NCBI RefSeq assembly: GCF_049532905.1
Contig: NZ_CP064032.1
Span: 5,580,001 to 5,644,000 of the forward strand
Direction: 5' to 3'
DNA: 64,000 nucleotides
From: Dyella_B nitratireducens
GTDB lineage: Bacteria; Pseudomonadota; Gammaproteobacteria; Xanthomonadales; Rhodanobacteraceae
In this document: piece after piece, positions 1-7,897 of the stretch
Position numbering within the stretch: position 1 is the first letter of the stretch
Layout of the letters: each line of letters begins with the position of its first letter
Notes under the pieces: generated by a model
What the model was told of the DNA's origin: nothing
Databases searched by the model: none
Seen by the model: only the letters and a program-made list of their open reading frames with translations
Program-made: the position numbers and the translations under genes

Positions 1-336
1 GACAAGCTCTTCGACAACGCACTCTCGTTCACGCCTGCCGACGGCTGGCTACGCCTCAGCTTGCGTCCGGTGGATGGCGGCGCAGAGATTGAACTGGCCA
101 ACCAAGGGCCGCCGCTGCCTGCAGCCATGCAGGGCCGCCTGTTCGACTCGCTGGTGAGCTTGCGCGAAAAAGCCACGCCGGGGGACGCGCCGCACCTTGG
201 TCTCGGTTTGTACGTGGTGCGGCTGGTGGCAGAACGCCACGGCGGCGTGGCCTCAGCGCGAAATCTTGAGGATGGCAGTGGCGTAGCTTTCAGTTTGCGG
301 CTGTATGGCATGCCGAGACAGCGTCTCGCCGGCTAG
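1..336 (+). CDS. Sensor histidine kinase, C-terminal fragment
   Basis: The frame is open from the first base, so this is the 3' end of a longer gene. The visible 111 residues are the HATPase_c part of a two-component sensor kinase: an N-box (DKLFDNALSFTP) at residues 2-13 and a G-box (LGLGLYVVRLVAERHGG) near residues 66-82 that form the ATP pocket. The dimerisation, phospho-acceptor His and sensory regions lie outside the window, so the stimulus cannot be inferred. The stop is TAG at 334-336. A gap of about 80-180 bases, depending on the trpE start, separates it from trpE, so the two are probably independent units. Confidence 0.85.
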   Translation, partial: DKLFDNALSFTPADGWLRLSLRPVDGGAEIELANQGPPLPAAMQGRLFDSLVSLREKATPGDAPHLGLGLYVVRLVAERHGGVASARNLEDGSGVAFSLRLYGMPRQRLAG

Positions 337-520
337 GGTACCGGCAGTCTCGCCTCAAACTTCACGGCGGCCTTGTTGAAATTGCCTCCCCACGTGCTGG
401 CTAGCGGGAGCCAATGGCATGAATGCCCCAGAACGCAATTCTCTTCCCCGAGACAGGGAGAGAAAAGCAACGGCCACCCTATACAATCTCCCCTTTCTGC
501 GTTTCACGGACTTCCCGCAC

Positions 521-1996
521 GTGATTTCCCGCGACGAATTCAATGCGCTCGCCGCGCAAGGCCATACCCGCATCCCGCTGGTGCGCGAGGTGTTCTCCGA
601 TCTGGACACCCCGCTGTCGGTCTACCTCAAGCTGGCCGACGGTCCCTACACCTTCCTGTTCGAATCGGTGGAAGGCGGCGCCACGTGGGGGCGCTATTCG
701 ATCATCGGCCTGCCGGCGAAGCGGGTATACCGTCTGCGCGGGCACGAGCTTGAAGTGGAAGATGCCGGCGAAATCATCGAACGCCGCCATCTGGATGATC
801 CGCTCGGGGAGATCGAAACGCTGCGCCAGCAGTATCACGTGCCGCGCCTGCCACAGCTCCCGGCATTCAGCGGTGGACTGGTGGGCTACTTCGGCTTCGA
901 GACCATCGGCTACATCGAGCCGAAGCTGGCGCAATGGGACCGCGCCGACGAACTCGGCACGCCCGATGTACTGCTGATGCTGGCCGAGGAAGTGGCCGTG
1001 TTCGACAACCTCAAGGGCCGTCTGTACCTGATCGTACATGCCGATCCTTCGCAGCCACAGGCCTATGCGCATGCGCAGCGCCGGCTCGATGCGCTCACCC
1101 ATCGCTTGCGGCAAGGTGGTGCAGCGTATCCGCAGCTCACGCAGTCGACGGCGCTCAACGAGAGCGACTTCAAGTCCTCCTTTACGCGCGAAGAATTCGA
1201 GGCGATGGTCGAGCGTGCGAAGGAATACATCCGCGCCGGCGATATTTTTCAGGTCGTGCCTTCGCAGCGCTTGAGCGTCGGCTTCAATGCGCGCCCCGTC
1301 GACGTGTACCGCGCCTTGCGTGCGATGAATCCGTCGCCATACATGTATTTTGTTGATCTAGGCGATACGCAGATCGTCGGCTCATCGCCGGAAATTCTCG
1401 CGCGCATGAAGGACGGTAAAGTGGTGGTGCGTCCGCTCGCCGGCACTCGCAAACGCGGCGCCACCGACGAAGAAGATCGCGCACTTGAAGCGGAGCTGCT
1501 CGCCGATCCCAAGGAGCGTGCCGAGCACGTGATGCTGATCGACCTGGGGCGCAACGACATCGGCCGTATCAGTGATACGGGGACGGTCGAAGTCAGCGAG
1601 TCCTTCGTGGTCGAGCGCTACTCGCACGTGATGCACATCGTGTCGCAGGTACAAGGCAGCTTGAAGCCCGATGTCAGCTACATGGATGTGCTCAAGGCCA
1701 CGTTCCCCGCCGGTACGCTCAGCGGCGCGCCAAAAATCCGCGCCATCGAAATCATCCAAGAACTCGAACCCTACAAGCGCAATATCTATGCCGGTGCAAT
1801 CGGCTGGATTGGCTGGTGGGGCGATGCCGACACTGCCATTGCCATCCGCACCGCAGTCATCCAGGGCGGACGTCTGCACGTGCAAGCCGGCGCAGGCATT
1901 GTGTATGACTCCGATCCGGCATCGGAGTGGGAAGAGACGATGAACAAGGGGCGCGCGTTGTTCCGCGCCGTGGCTCAGGCGGCGAAAGGATTGTGA
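521..1996 (+). CDS. trpE: Anthranilate synthase component I
   Basis: Aminating component of anthranilate synthase; with TrpG it converts chorismate and glutamine-derived ammonia to anthranilate, the first committed step of tryptophan synthesis. An N-terminal regulatory segment (LTPLSVYLKL-like region with FLFESVEGG) precedes the chorismate-binding domain, whose motifs include GSSPE, the arginine-rich RPLAGTRKRGA, DLGRNDIGR, and the C-terminal TLSGAPKIRA and GAGIVYDSDP. I chose the GTG at 521 because the protein then begins MISRDEFNALAAQGHTRIP and is 491 residues, the usual length in xanthomonads. An in-frame ATG at 419 with GGGAG eight bases upstream would add 34 residues, but a -10-like TATACAAT lies between the two, at 480-487. 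I saw no Trp-rich leader peptide upstream. Confidence 0.93.
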   Translation: MISRDEFNALAAQGHTRIPLVREVFSDLDTPLSVYLKLADGPYTFLFESVEGGATWGRYSIIGLPAKRVYRLRGHELEVEDAGEIIERRHLDDPLGEIETLRQQYHVPRLPQLPAFSGGLVGYFGFETIGYIEPKLAQWDRADELGTPDVLLMLAEEVAVFDNLKGRLYLIVHADPSQPQAYAHAQRRLDALTHRLRQGGAAYPQLTQSTALNESDFKSSFTREEFEAMVERAKEYIRAGDIFQVVPSQRLSVGFNARPVDVYRALRAMNPSPYMYFVDLGDTQIVGSSPEILARMKDGKVVVRPLAGTRKRGATDEEDRALEAELLADPKERAEHVMLIDLGRNDIGRISDTGTVEVSESFVVERYSHVMHIVSQVQGSLKPDVSYMDVLKATFPAGTLSGAPKIRAIEIIQELEPYKRNIYAGAIGWIGWWGDADTAIAIRTAVIQGGRLHVQAGAGIVYDSDPASEWEETMNKGRALFRAVAQAAKGL

Positions 1997-1999
1997 GAC

Positions 2000-2674
2000 A
2001 TGCGAAGCATCACTCGTGACGTTGGCTGCCTTGCTGTGTCCGTCATGCTGACATGCGCATCGCCTTTGCTGGCACGTGAATCGTCGTCAACCTGGCCGGA
2101 CAGCGTGCTCAGCCGCACGCAAGCGCTGGCCGAGTTGCAAACCTTGAATGCGCAGTTGCTCAGCCATCCAAGCGCCACGCTGACGCTGGAGCAGTGGTGT
2201 GCCGCGCATCATTTGTCGCCCGAGGCGAAGGTCGTCGCCCATCGCGTGCACGGTGATGACAAGCCGCTTCCCGATGGTGCCCGCAGCTTGCTCGGCATCG
2301 GCCCCGACGAACCCGTGCGCTATCGACGCGTGGCGTTGAGCTGTGGAGATGTGGTGTTGTCGGATGCGGACAATTGGTACGTGCCGGCGCGCCTGACCGC
2401 AGATATGAATCATCAACTGGACACCTCCGACGTGCCATTCGGCAAAGTCGTCCAGCCGCTGCACTTCCGTCGCCAGACGCTCTCTGCCGATCTGCTCTGG
2501 TCGCCCTTGCCGGAAGGTTGGGATAGCGGCAAGCCCTTGCCACCCTCAAGCGACAGGCCGCTGGCCATCCCTGACCACGTACTCCAGCACCGTGCGGTGC
2601 TCTACACCGGCAACAACCAGCCTTTCAGTCTGGTCGTGGAAAGCTATACGCGGCATGTGCTGATAAGCCCTTAG
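2000..2674 (+). CDS. Exported chorismate-lyase-like protein of unknown function
   Basis: The gene starts three bases after the trpE stop, with AAAGGA upstream, so it is probably cotranscribed with trpE. The 224-residue product begins with a signal peptide (residues 1-25, hydrophobic core VGCLAVSVMLTCASPLL, cleavage near LLA/RES). The mature part has a stretch (YRRVALSCGDVVLSDADNWY, then VPFGKVVQPLHFRRQ) that resembles the core of chorismate pyruvate-lyase (UbiC) and related domains, where an Arg-Val strand is followed by a PLG-like turn. That family converts chorismate to 4-hydroxybenzoate. Whether this copy is active is unknown, and a periplasmic location would separate it from cytosolic chorismate. 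The family call is by eye and tentative; the signal peptide and operon position are clear. Confidence 0.6.
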   Translation: MRSITRDVGCLAVSVMLTCASPLLARESSSTWPDSVLSRTQALAELQTLNAQLLSHPSATLTLEQWCAAHHLSPEAKVVAHRVHGDDKPLPDGARSLLGIGPDEPVRYRRVALSCGDVVLSDADNWYVPARLTADMNHQLDTSDVPFGKVVQPLHFRRQTLSADLLWSPLPEGWDSGKPLPPSSDRPLAIPDHVLQHRAVLYTGNNQPFSLVVESYTRHVLISP

Positions 2675-2839
2675 TTTTTGATTTATTTGAAATTTCAGGT
2701 GGTCATCCTGATTGCGCCATCGCACATGACAGTTAGGCATGTACGAATACCGGCGCAGCAGATGACGCGGGCGAATCTCATCGCGCACAATGAGTGTCCT
2801 TGCCGCAGTGCGGCATAGCTCCATCCAGGAATGCCAGCC

Positions 2840-3439
2840 ATGTTGCTGATGATCGACAACTACGACAGCTTCACCTTCAACCTCGTGCAGTACCTCGGCG
2901 AGTTGGGACAGGAGGTGAAGGTGGTGCGCAATGATGCGTTGGATGTGGCTGGCATTCGCGCATTGAGGCCGTCGCACATCATGATCTCGCCTGGCCCAGG
3001 TACCCCGGACGACGCCGGTGTTTCGCTGGCCTTGTTGCGCGAGTTGAGCGGAGAGATTCCGGTATTCGGCGTGTGCCTGGGGCATCAGGCCATCGGCCAG
3101 GCGTTTGGTGGCAAAGTGATTCGCGCCAAGCAGATCATGCATGGCAAGACCTCGCCCGTGCGCCATCTGGGCAAGGGTGTGTTCGCCGGCTTGCCGGATC
3201 CGTTTGAGGCCACGCGCTACCACTCGCTGGTGGTGGAGCAAGGGTCGCTGCCGGATTGCCTGGAAGTCACCGCCTGGACGGAAAACCCGGACGGCTCCAT
3301 CGATGAAATCATGGGGCTGCGCCACAAGAGCCTGCAGGTCGAGGGCGTGCAGTTCCATCCCGAATCGATCCTTACCCAGTACGGTCATGACCTGCTGCGG
3401 AATTTCCTGGGCCTGCCGCTGCAAAAGCTCGCCGCATGA
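2840..3439 (+). CDS. trpG: Anthranilate synthase component II, glutamine amidotransferase
   Basis: Glutaminase subunit that supplies ammonia to TrpE; homologues (PabA type) may also serve 4-aminobenzoate synthesis. The class I amidotransferase triad is visible: Cys79 in GVCLGHQ, and His173 and Glu175 in QFHPES; the oxyanion motif PGPG is at 51-54. The 199-residue length is normal for a free-standing TrpG. I chose ATG 2840 (MLLMIDNYDSF) because CAGGA lies nine bases upstream, whereas ATG 2831 directly abuts that sequence. About 165 bases separate it from the preceding secreted-protein gene, so a promoter of its own is possible. It overlaps trpD by four bases (ATGA). Confidence 0.95.
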   Translation: MLLMIDNYDSFTFNLVQYLGELGQEVKVVRNDALDVAGIRALRPSHIMISPGPGTPDDAGVSLALLRELSGEIPVFGVCLGHQAIGQAFGGKVIRAKQIMHGKTSPVRHLGKGVFAGLPDPFEATRYHSLVVEQGSLPDCLEVTAWTENPDGSIDEIMGLRHKSLQVEGVQFHPESILTQYGHDLLRNFLGLPLQKLAA

Positions 3440-4488
3440 CGGCGGGGCGCGCCATCACCATCACGCCGCAAGAAGCGCTGCAGCGGACGATCGAGCATCG
3501 CGAGATCTTCCACGATGAAATGATCGCGCTGATGCGCCAGATCATGAGCGGCGAAGTGAGTCCGCTGATGACCGCTGCGATCATGACCGGCTTGCGCGTG
3601 AAGAAGGAAACCGTGGGTGAGATCACCGGTGCGGCACGCGTGATGCGCGAGCTGTCGGCAAAGGTGGATACGTCGCCGCATCCGCATTTCGTGGATATCG
3701 TCGGTACCGGTGGTGATGGGGCATCGAGCTTCAACATCTCTACAGCGTCGATGTTCGTGGCTGCAGCCGCAGGCGCGCGTATCGCCAAGCATGGCGGGCG
3801 CAGCGTGTCGTCCAAGTCGGGTAGTGCGGATGTGCTCGAGGCACTCGGTGCGCGCATCGATCTCCAGCCGGCACAGGTGGCGCAGTGCATGGCCGAGACG
3901 GATATCGGTTTCATGTTCGCGCCCAACCATCATCCTGCGATGAAACAGGTGGCCCCGGTGCGCAAGGAAATGGGCGTGCGCACGCTGTTCAACATCTTGG
4001 GACCGCTTACCAATCCTGCCGGCGCCCCGAACATCCTGATGGGGGTTTTCCACCCAGATCTTGTCGGCATCCAGGTACGTGCCCTGCAGGCACTGGGCGC
4101 AGAGCATGCCCTGGTGGTGTGGGGGCGCGATGGCATGGACGAGATCTCGCTGGGCGCTTCCACCCTGGTGGGAGAGCTGCGCAACGGCCAGGTGCACGAG
4201 TACGAAGTGGAGCCGGAAGACTTCGGCCTGGCCATGGCCTCCAGCCGCAATCTGCGGGTGGAAAACGCCGAGGAATCCAAGGCCATGCTGCTGGATGCCC
4301 TGGAAAATCGCCATGGCGTGCCGCACGACATCGTCTGCCTGAATGCGGGAGCCGCGTTGTACACCGCAGGCTTGGTCAAGAGCATCGCCAGCGGCATCGA
4401 ATTGGCCCGAACCACCATCGCCAGCGGTGCGGCACGTGCCAAAATGGACGCGTTCGTGGCGGCCACCCGGCGGCTGGCGGAGAGTTGA
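3436..4488 (+). CDS. trpD: Anthranilate phosphoribosyltransferase
   Basis: Transfers the phosphoribosyl group of PRPP to anthranilate, the second step of tryptophan synthesis. The product is 350 residues. An N-terminal helical domain is followed by the PRPP-binding signature GTGGD at 90-94 with SSFNIST behind it, and the anthranilate/Mg region KHGGRSVSSKSGSAD at 118-132. The start ATG overlaps the trpG stop (ATGA), which indicates translational coupling. It is a separate protein, not fused to trpG as in enterobacteria. Downstream, 57 bases precede trpC. Confidence 0.96.
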   Translation: MTAGRAITITPQEALQRTIEHREIFHDEMIALMRQIMSGEVSPLMTAAIMTGLRVKKETVGEITGAARVMRELSAKVDTSPHPHFVDIVGTGGDGASSFNISTASMFVAAAAGARIAKHGGRSVSSKSGSADVLEALGARIDLQPAQVAQCMAETDIGFMFAPNHHPAMKQVAPVRKEMGVRTLFNILGPLTNPAGAPNILMGVFHPDLVGIQVRALQALGAEHALVVWGRDGMDEISLGASTLVGELRNGQVHEYEVEPEDFGLAMASSRNLRVENAEESKAMLLDALENRHGVPHDIVCLNAGAALYTAGLVKSIASGIELARTTIASGAARAKMDAFVAATRRLAES

Positions 4489-4501
4489 CCCGGCCGCGGC
4501 T

Positions 4502-4529
4502 TTGCCGTCTTCTTAGGTTTCCTTATACA
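4502..4529 (+). promoter_or_regulatory. Candidate internal promoter upstream of trpC
   Basis: TTGCCG at 4502-4507 and TATACA at 4524-4529 are separated by 16 bases, just downstream of the trpD stop and 16 bases before trpC. The match to the sigma-70 pattern is fair and the spacing slightly short. It would allow trpC and the HAD gene to be expressed apart from trpGD. Sequence match only. Confidence 0.35.
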
Positions 4530-4545
4530 TGCCGATCAGAACCTC

Positions 4546-5340
4546 ATGACCGACATTCTTCAACGCATTCTTGCCCGTAAGGCAGAAGAGCTCGCCGAGC
4601 GCAGCGCCAAGTTGCCGCTGAAGGAATTGTCCGCACGCGTGGCGGACATGCCCGATACGCGCGGTTTTGCTGCTGCCATCGAAGCAAAGATCGCCGCAGG
4701 CGACTCCGCGGTTATCGCCGAGGTGAAGAAGGCCAGCCCTAGCAAAGGCGTGATCCGCGCCGATTTCGATCCGGTGGCGATTGCACGCAGTTACGAGCTT
4801 GGTGGTGCGGCGTGCCTGTCCGTGCTGACAGACAAGGACTTCTTCCAGGGAAGCGAGGATTTCCTGCAACAGGCGCGCGCCGCATGTTCGCTGCCCGTAC
4901 TGCGCAAGGATTTCGTGATCGATCCCTATCAGATATACGAAGCCCGCGCGATCGGTGCTGATTGCATTCTGCTGATCGTGGCAGCGCTGGGCGATGCGGA
5001 TCTGCTGGAATTGTCGCTGCTGGCGGCCGAACTGGATCTGGACGTACTGTGCGAAGTGCATGACGCTGAAGAACTGGAACGCGCGCAAGCCGTGCCGGTA
5101 CCGCTGATCGGCGTCAACAACCGCAATCTGCGCACCTTTGAAACCTCGCTCGAAACCACGCTCGAGCTGCAACAACTGATGGAGTACGACCGCATCCTGG
5201 TCGCCGAGTCAGGTATCCACACGCCTAAAGACGTGGCGCTTTTGCGTGAGGCGGGAGTCAACGCATTTTTGGTCGGCGAGGCGTTCATGCGCGCGGCCGA
5301 TCCCGGGCAGGAACTGAAGCGGCTGTTCAATACGCACTGA
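4546..5340 (+). CDS. trpC: Indole-3-glycerol phosphate synthase
   Basis: Closes the indole ring by converting carboxyphenylamino-deoxyribulose phosphate to indole-3-glycerol phosphate. The 264-residue TIM barrel shows the family's catalytic lysines Lys61 (EVKKASPSKG) and Lys121 (LRKDFVIDPYQI), Glu170 in LCEVHD, the GVNNRNL loop near 189-195 and the phosphate loop AESGI. It is a single-function protein, not a TrpCF fusion, and no trpF, trpB or trpA lies in the window. The HAD-family gene starts two bases after its stop, which suggests coupling. Confidence 0.96.
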   Translation: MTDILQRILARKAEELAERSAKLPLKELSARVADMPDTRGFAAAIEAKIAAGDSAVIAEVKKASPSKGVIRADFDPVAIARSYELGGAACLSVLTDKDFFQGSEDFLQQARAACSLPVLRKDFVIDPYQIYEARAIGADCILLIVAALGDADLLELSLLAAELDLDVLCEVHDAEELERAQAVPVPLIGVNNRNLRTFETSLETTLELQQLMEYDRILVAESGIHTPKDVALLREAGVNAFLVGEAFMRAADPGQELKRLFNTH

Positions 5341-5342
5341 TC

Positions 5343-6044
5343 ATGTTTACAGGGGAAATGACTCACGCACCGGCCGATGCTGGTGGCGACGCTGATGCGT
5401 CCCGCACGGTGCTGTTCGATTTTGATGGCGTGCTGTTTCAGGGCGACGCCTTCGAGCAATTCATCCGGCATCGCTATGCCAGCTCGGCGATCTACAAAGT
5501 GCTGGCGGTGCTGACCGTGCCGTGGTGGCTGCTTTGCGGTGTGTTTTCCCGCAGGCGTGCGGCATGGGCGCTCACCCACGTAGCGCTGTGCGGCCTTGGT
5601 GCGCAGCGCTATCAGGCCGCCGCCGAAGCCTTCGCCGATGAACTCGTGCGCCGTCCGCGCCAGTTCTATCGCGTTGGTCTGAGTGTGCTGCGCCGGCATC
5701 TGGCGGAAGGTGACAACGTGATTGTCGTCACCGGCTGCGAGCGGATGTTGGTGACACGCCTGCTGAGCCAGTTGGGCCTGCCCGAACTGACCATCGTCGC
5801 CACCCAACTCAAGCCCGGTTTGTTCGGCATGCGCTTGCAGATGCACAACATTGGCCGCCGCAAGGTGCAGAACCTTGCCGCCAAGGGCGTAACGACCTGG
5901 CGGATGGCTTACAGCGATTCCTTCCAGGACATGCCGATGCTCAAGCCCGCCGTCGAGGCGGTGCTGGTCAACGGCACCCCCAAACTGTGCAAGCGAGTGG
6001 AGAAGGCGCTGGGCAGGACGGTAACGCGGGTGGCGTGGTACTGA
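5343..6044 (+). CDS. HAD-superfamily phosphatase, PgpC-like
   Basis: A 233-residue haloacid-dehalogenase-type hydrolase. Motif I FDFDGVL places the nucleophile and general acid at Asp26 and Asp28; motif II is VVTGCE; motif IV is the YSDSFQDMPML region that binds Mg. A hydrophobic segment near residues 50-68 (YKVLAVLTVPWWLLCGVF) suggests membrane association. Overall it resembles the subclass IB phosphatases that include phosphatidylglycerophosphatase C, but the substrate cannot be fixed from sequence. The start ATG lies two bases after the trpC stop and lacks a clear ribosome site, so coupling is likely; ATG 5358 is a weak alternative because AGGGG sits too close to it. Confidence 0.75.
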   Translation: MFTGEMTHAPADAGGDADASRTVLFDFDGVLFQGDAFEQFIRHRYASSAIYKVLAVLTVPWWLLCGVFSRRRAAWALTHVALCGLGAQRYQAAAEAFADELVRRPRQFYRVGLSVLRRHLAEGDNVIVVTGCERMLVTRLLSQLGLPELTIVATQLKPGLFGMRLQMHNIGRRKVQNLAAKGVTTWRMAYSDSFQDMPMLKPAVEAVLVNGTPKLCKRVEKALGRTVTRVAWY

Positions 6045-6091
6045 GTGTTGCTCACTGCTTCGGAGGGGCTTGCGAGCGCAGTCTGACAGAG

Positions 6092-6111
6092 ATACGTTAG
6101 TACTTACGTAT
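6092..6111. promoter_or_regulatory. Near-perfect 20-bp palindrome, candidate MarR operator
   Basis: ATACGT at 6092-6097 and ACGTAT at 6106-6111 are inverted around a central AGTACT (6099-6104). Only one of the ten base pairs of the dyad is mismatched. It lies 20-39 bases before the start of the MarR-GNAT gene. MarR proteins commonly bind such 16-20 bp dyads in their own promoters, so autoregulation is the natural reading; binding itself is inferred. Confidence 0.5.
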
Positions 6112-6130
6112 TTGTCCTATAGGCCACTCC

Positions 6131-7099
6131 ATGTATCTGGCATCCCTGGGAAAATTGGCACTCGGCAGCCGCCTGAAAGCCCTTAGCGATCACTTTTACG
6201 GCGCGGCCGACGAGGTTTATCAGACCCTCGGCGCTCGCATCGAATCCCGCTGGCTGCCAGTACTGCGGTATCTGTGGGATACCGGCCCCAGCTCGGTGAC
6301 AGAAGTGGCTGACGCCATCGGCCAGACCCATTCGGCCGTAAGCCAGCTCACCGACAAGCTGGTGCGTGCCGGCATGGTGCGGCGTCGGAGGGATCCGGCA
6401 GATGGCCGTCGTACCGTGTTGGTGCTTACCGACAAGGCGCATGCATCGCTGGCCGAGCTCGGTCCAATCTGGTGTGCCGTGCGTCGGGGCGTCACTACCT
6501 CGCTGGCGGAGCATGCCGCGCAACTGCTGGATGCGATTGCCGCATGCGAACGTGCCTTGCAGGAGCGTCCCATTACCGAGGCAATCCTGGCCGAGCATGC
6601 CGCGATCAAGGTTGCACCGCTAGAAATCGTGCCTTACGCGCCGGCACTCCGAGAAGACTTCTACCGCTTGAACGCGCAATGGCTGGAACGCTATTTCCGC
6701 ATCGAAGATATCGATCGCACGGTGCTAAGCGATCCGGAGCGTTACATCCTCCAACCGGGAGGTGCGATCTTCTTTGCACGGCTGGGTGAAGAGATCATCG
6801 GCACTTGCGCCCTGCTGCACGAATCGCCGGGAGTCTTCGAGCTCACCAAGATGGGCGTGGATGAAACGTTCCGCGGCCTGGGAGCCGGGAAGCGTCTACT
6901 GGATGCATGCATTGGTGAATTCCATCGGCGCGGCGGCCACACATTGTTCCTGGAATCCAACAGCAGCCTCAAGCCGGCGTTGCGCATGTACGAGAAGGCC
7001 GGCTTTGTACTGCAGCCGTCGATACGACCCGGCTCGCACTATGAGCGGGCGGACGTGTACATGATTTACCAAGCGCCTGTGGAAGCGAAATTCGCTTGA
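6131..7099 (+). CDS. MarR-type regulator fused to GNAT acetyltransferase
   Basis: A 322-residue two-domain protein. Residues about 20-150 are a MarR winged helix, with the HTH around SVTEVADAIGQTHSAVSQL and the wing RRRRDPADGRRTV. Residues about 165-318 are a GNAT acetyltransferase with the acetyl-CoA loop region VDETFRGLGAGKRLLD and the C-terminal ARMYEKAGF-like motif (here LRMYEKAGF). The full-length fusion is a recognised family (bifunctional HTH regulator/GNAT); ligand and acetyl acceptor are unknown. The start ATG at 6131 has a weak ribosome site. A 20-bp dyad upstream at 6092-6111 is a likely operator. Confidence 0.85.
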   Translation: MYLASLGKLALGSRLKALSDHFYGAADEVYQTLGARIESRWLPVLRYLWDTGPSSVTEVADAIGQTHSAVSQLTDKLVRAGMVRRRRDPADGRRTVLVLTDKAHASLAELGPIWCAVRRGVTTSLAEHAAQLLDAIAACERALQERPITEAILAEHAAIKVAPLEIVPYAPALREDFYRLNAQWLERYFRIEDIDRTVLSDPERYILQPGGAIFFARLGEEIIGTCALLHESPGVFELTKMGVDETFRGLGAGKRLLDACIGEFHRRGGHTLFLESNSSLKPALRMYEKAGFVLQPSIRPGSHYERADVYMIYQAPVEAKFA

Positions 7100-7102
7100 T
7101 TT

Positions 7103-7176
7103 GTCGTCCCCGCGAAAGCGGGGATCCAGTGACTTTGAACAGGCTGGCGCCAGGCCCCGGCGTTCGCCGGGGCGAT
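7103..7176. repeat. REP-like paired inverted repeat (BIME)
   Basis: Two GC-rich stem-loops lie between the MarR-GNAT stop and the convergent clp gene. The first is CCCCGC-GAAA-GCGGGG beginning near 7109, the second CCCCGGCG-TT-CGCCGGGG near 7155-7172; the first is followed by ATCCAGTG. The same type of unit recurs at about 32549-32628. Such units are dispersed intergenic repeats in xanthomonads and often sit between convergent genes, where they can stabilise mRNA ends. Confidence 0.7.
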
Positions 7177-7186
7177 GGCATGGAAC

Positions 7187-7897
7187 TCAGCGCGTACCAC
7201 GTACCACGATCGTCTTGCCCGACACATCGATCATCCCTTGCTCCTCGAGCTGCTTGAGCACGCGGCCCACCATCTCACGCGAGCAGCCTACGATGCGGCT
7301 GACTTCCTGGCGCGAAATGCGGATCTGCGTGCCTTCGGGATGGCTCATCGCATCAGGTTCCTGGCACAGGTCCAGCAGGGTGCGGGAGATGCGGTTGGTG
7401 ACGTCCATGAAAGCCATGCGGCTCACCTGGCGCGAGGTGCGCAACAGACGATGCGTGAGCTGGGCGCCGATGGCGAACAGGATCTTGGGGCACTCTTCGC
7501 GCAGCGGGCCTTCCATCAGCTGGAACAGGCGTTCGTAGCTGATTTCGGCCATCTCGCAGGGGCTGCGCGTGCGCACCATCGACTCGCGTTGTGCCTGCTC
7601 GACGAACAAGCCCATTTCGCCGATGAACTGGCCGCGGCTGATGTACGCAAGGATCAGCTCACGACCTTGCTCGTCTTCCGTGCAGACGGCCAGCGAACCC
7701 TCGATCACGTAGTAAAGCGTGTTGGCAGGGTCGCCGGGGCGGATGATGGCAGTTTTGCCCGGGTAGCGGCGACGGTGGCAGAGCCCAAGGAAACGCTCCA
7801 TGGAGGCCGGGTCGGGCGCAAAGCCGAGCGGCGCCTGTGAACGTTCGAAGGCCTGTTGTAACTGGTATTTCAGTTGCACCACAGAAGTTTTCCCCAA
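7187..7897 (-). CDS. clp: CRP-family global regulator, Clp type
   Basis: A 236-residue member of the CRP/FNR family with a cyclic-nucleotide fold (about 35-130), a dimer helix (about 135-165) and a winged HTH (about 165-236). The recognition helix GCSREMVGRVLKQLEEQ keeps the Arg, Glu and Arg (207, 208, 212) that read TGTGA in E. coli CRP. In the nucleotide pocket, E. coli Arg82-Ser83 corresponds to Arg104-Glu105; Xanthomonas Clp also has Glu here (Glu99) and responds to cyclic di-GMP rather than cAMP. A similar ligand is therefore plausible but unproved. The position next to speD matches xanthomonad Clp. The gene is convergent with the MarR-GNAT gene and divergent from speD. Confidence 0.9.
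   Translation of the reverse strand: MGKTSVVQLKYQLQQAFERSQAPLGFAPDPASMERFLGLCHRRRYPGKTAIIRPGDPANTLYYVIEGSLAVCTEDEQGRELILAYISRGQFIGEMGLFVEQAQRESMVRTRSPCEMAEISYERLFQLMEGPLREECPKILFAIGAQLTHRLLRTSRQVSRMAFMDVTNRISRTLLDLCQEPDAMSHPEGTQIRISRQEVSRIVGCSREMVGRVLKQLEEQGMIDVSGKTIVVRGTR

Noticed and set aside
337..520. Trp-rich leader peptide and attenuator ahead of trpE
   Set aside because: I looked for short frames with consecutive Trp codons and a terminator hairpin; none was seen.
7101..7538. 145-residue plus-strand frame opposite clp
   Set aside because: Starts in the REP unit and is antisense to the clp gene.
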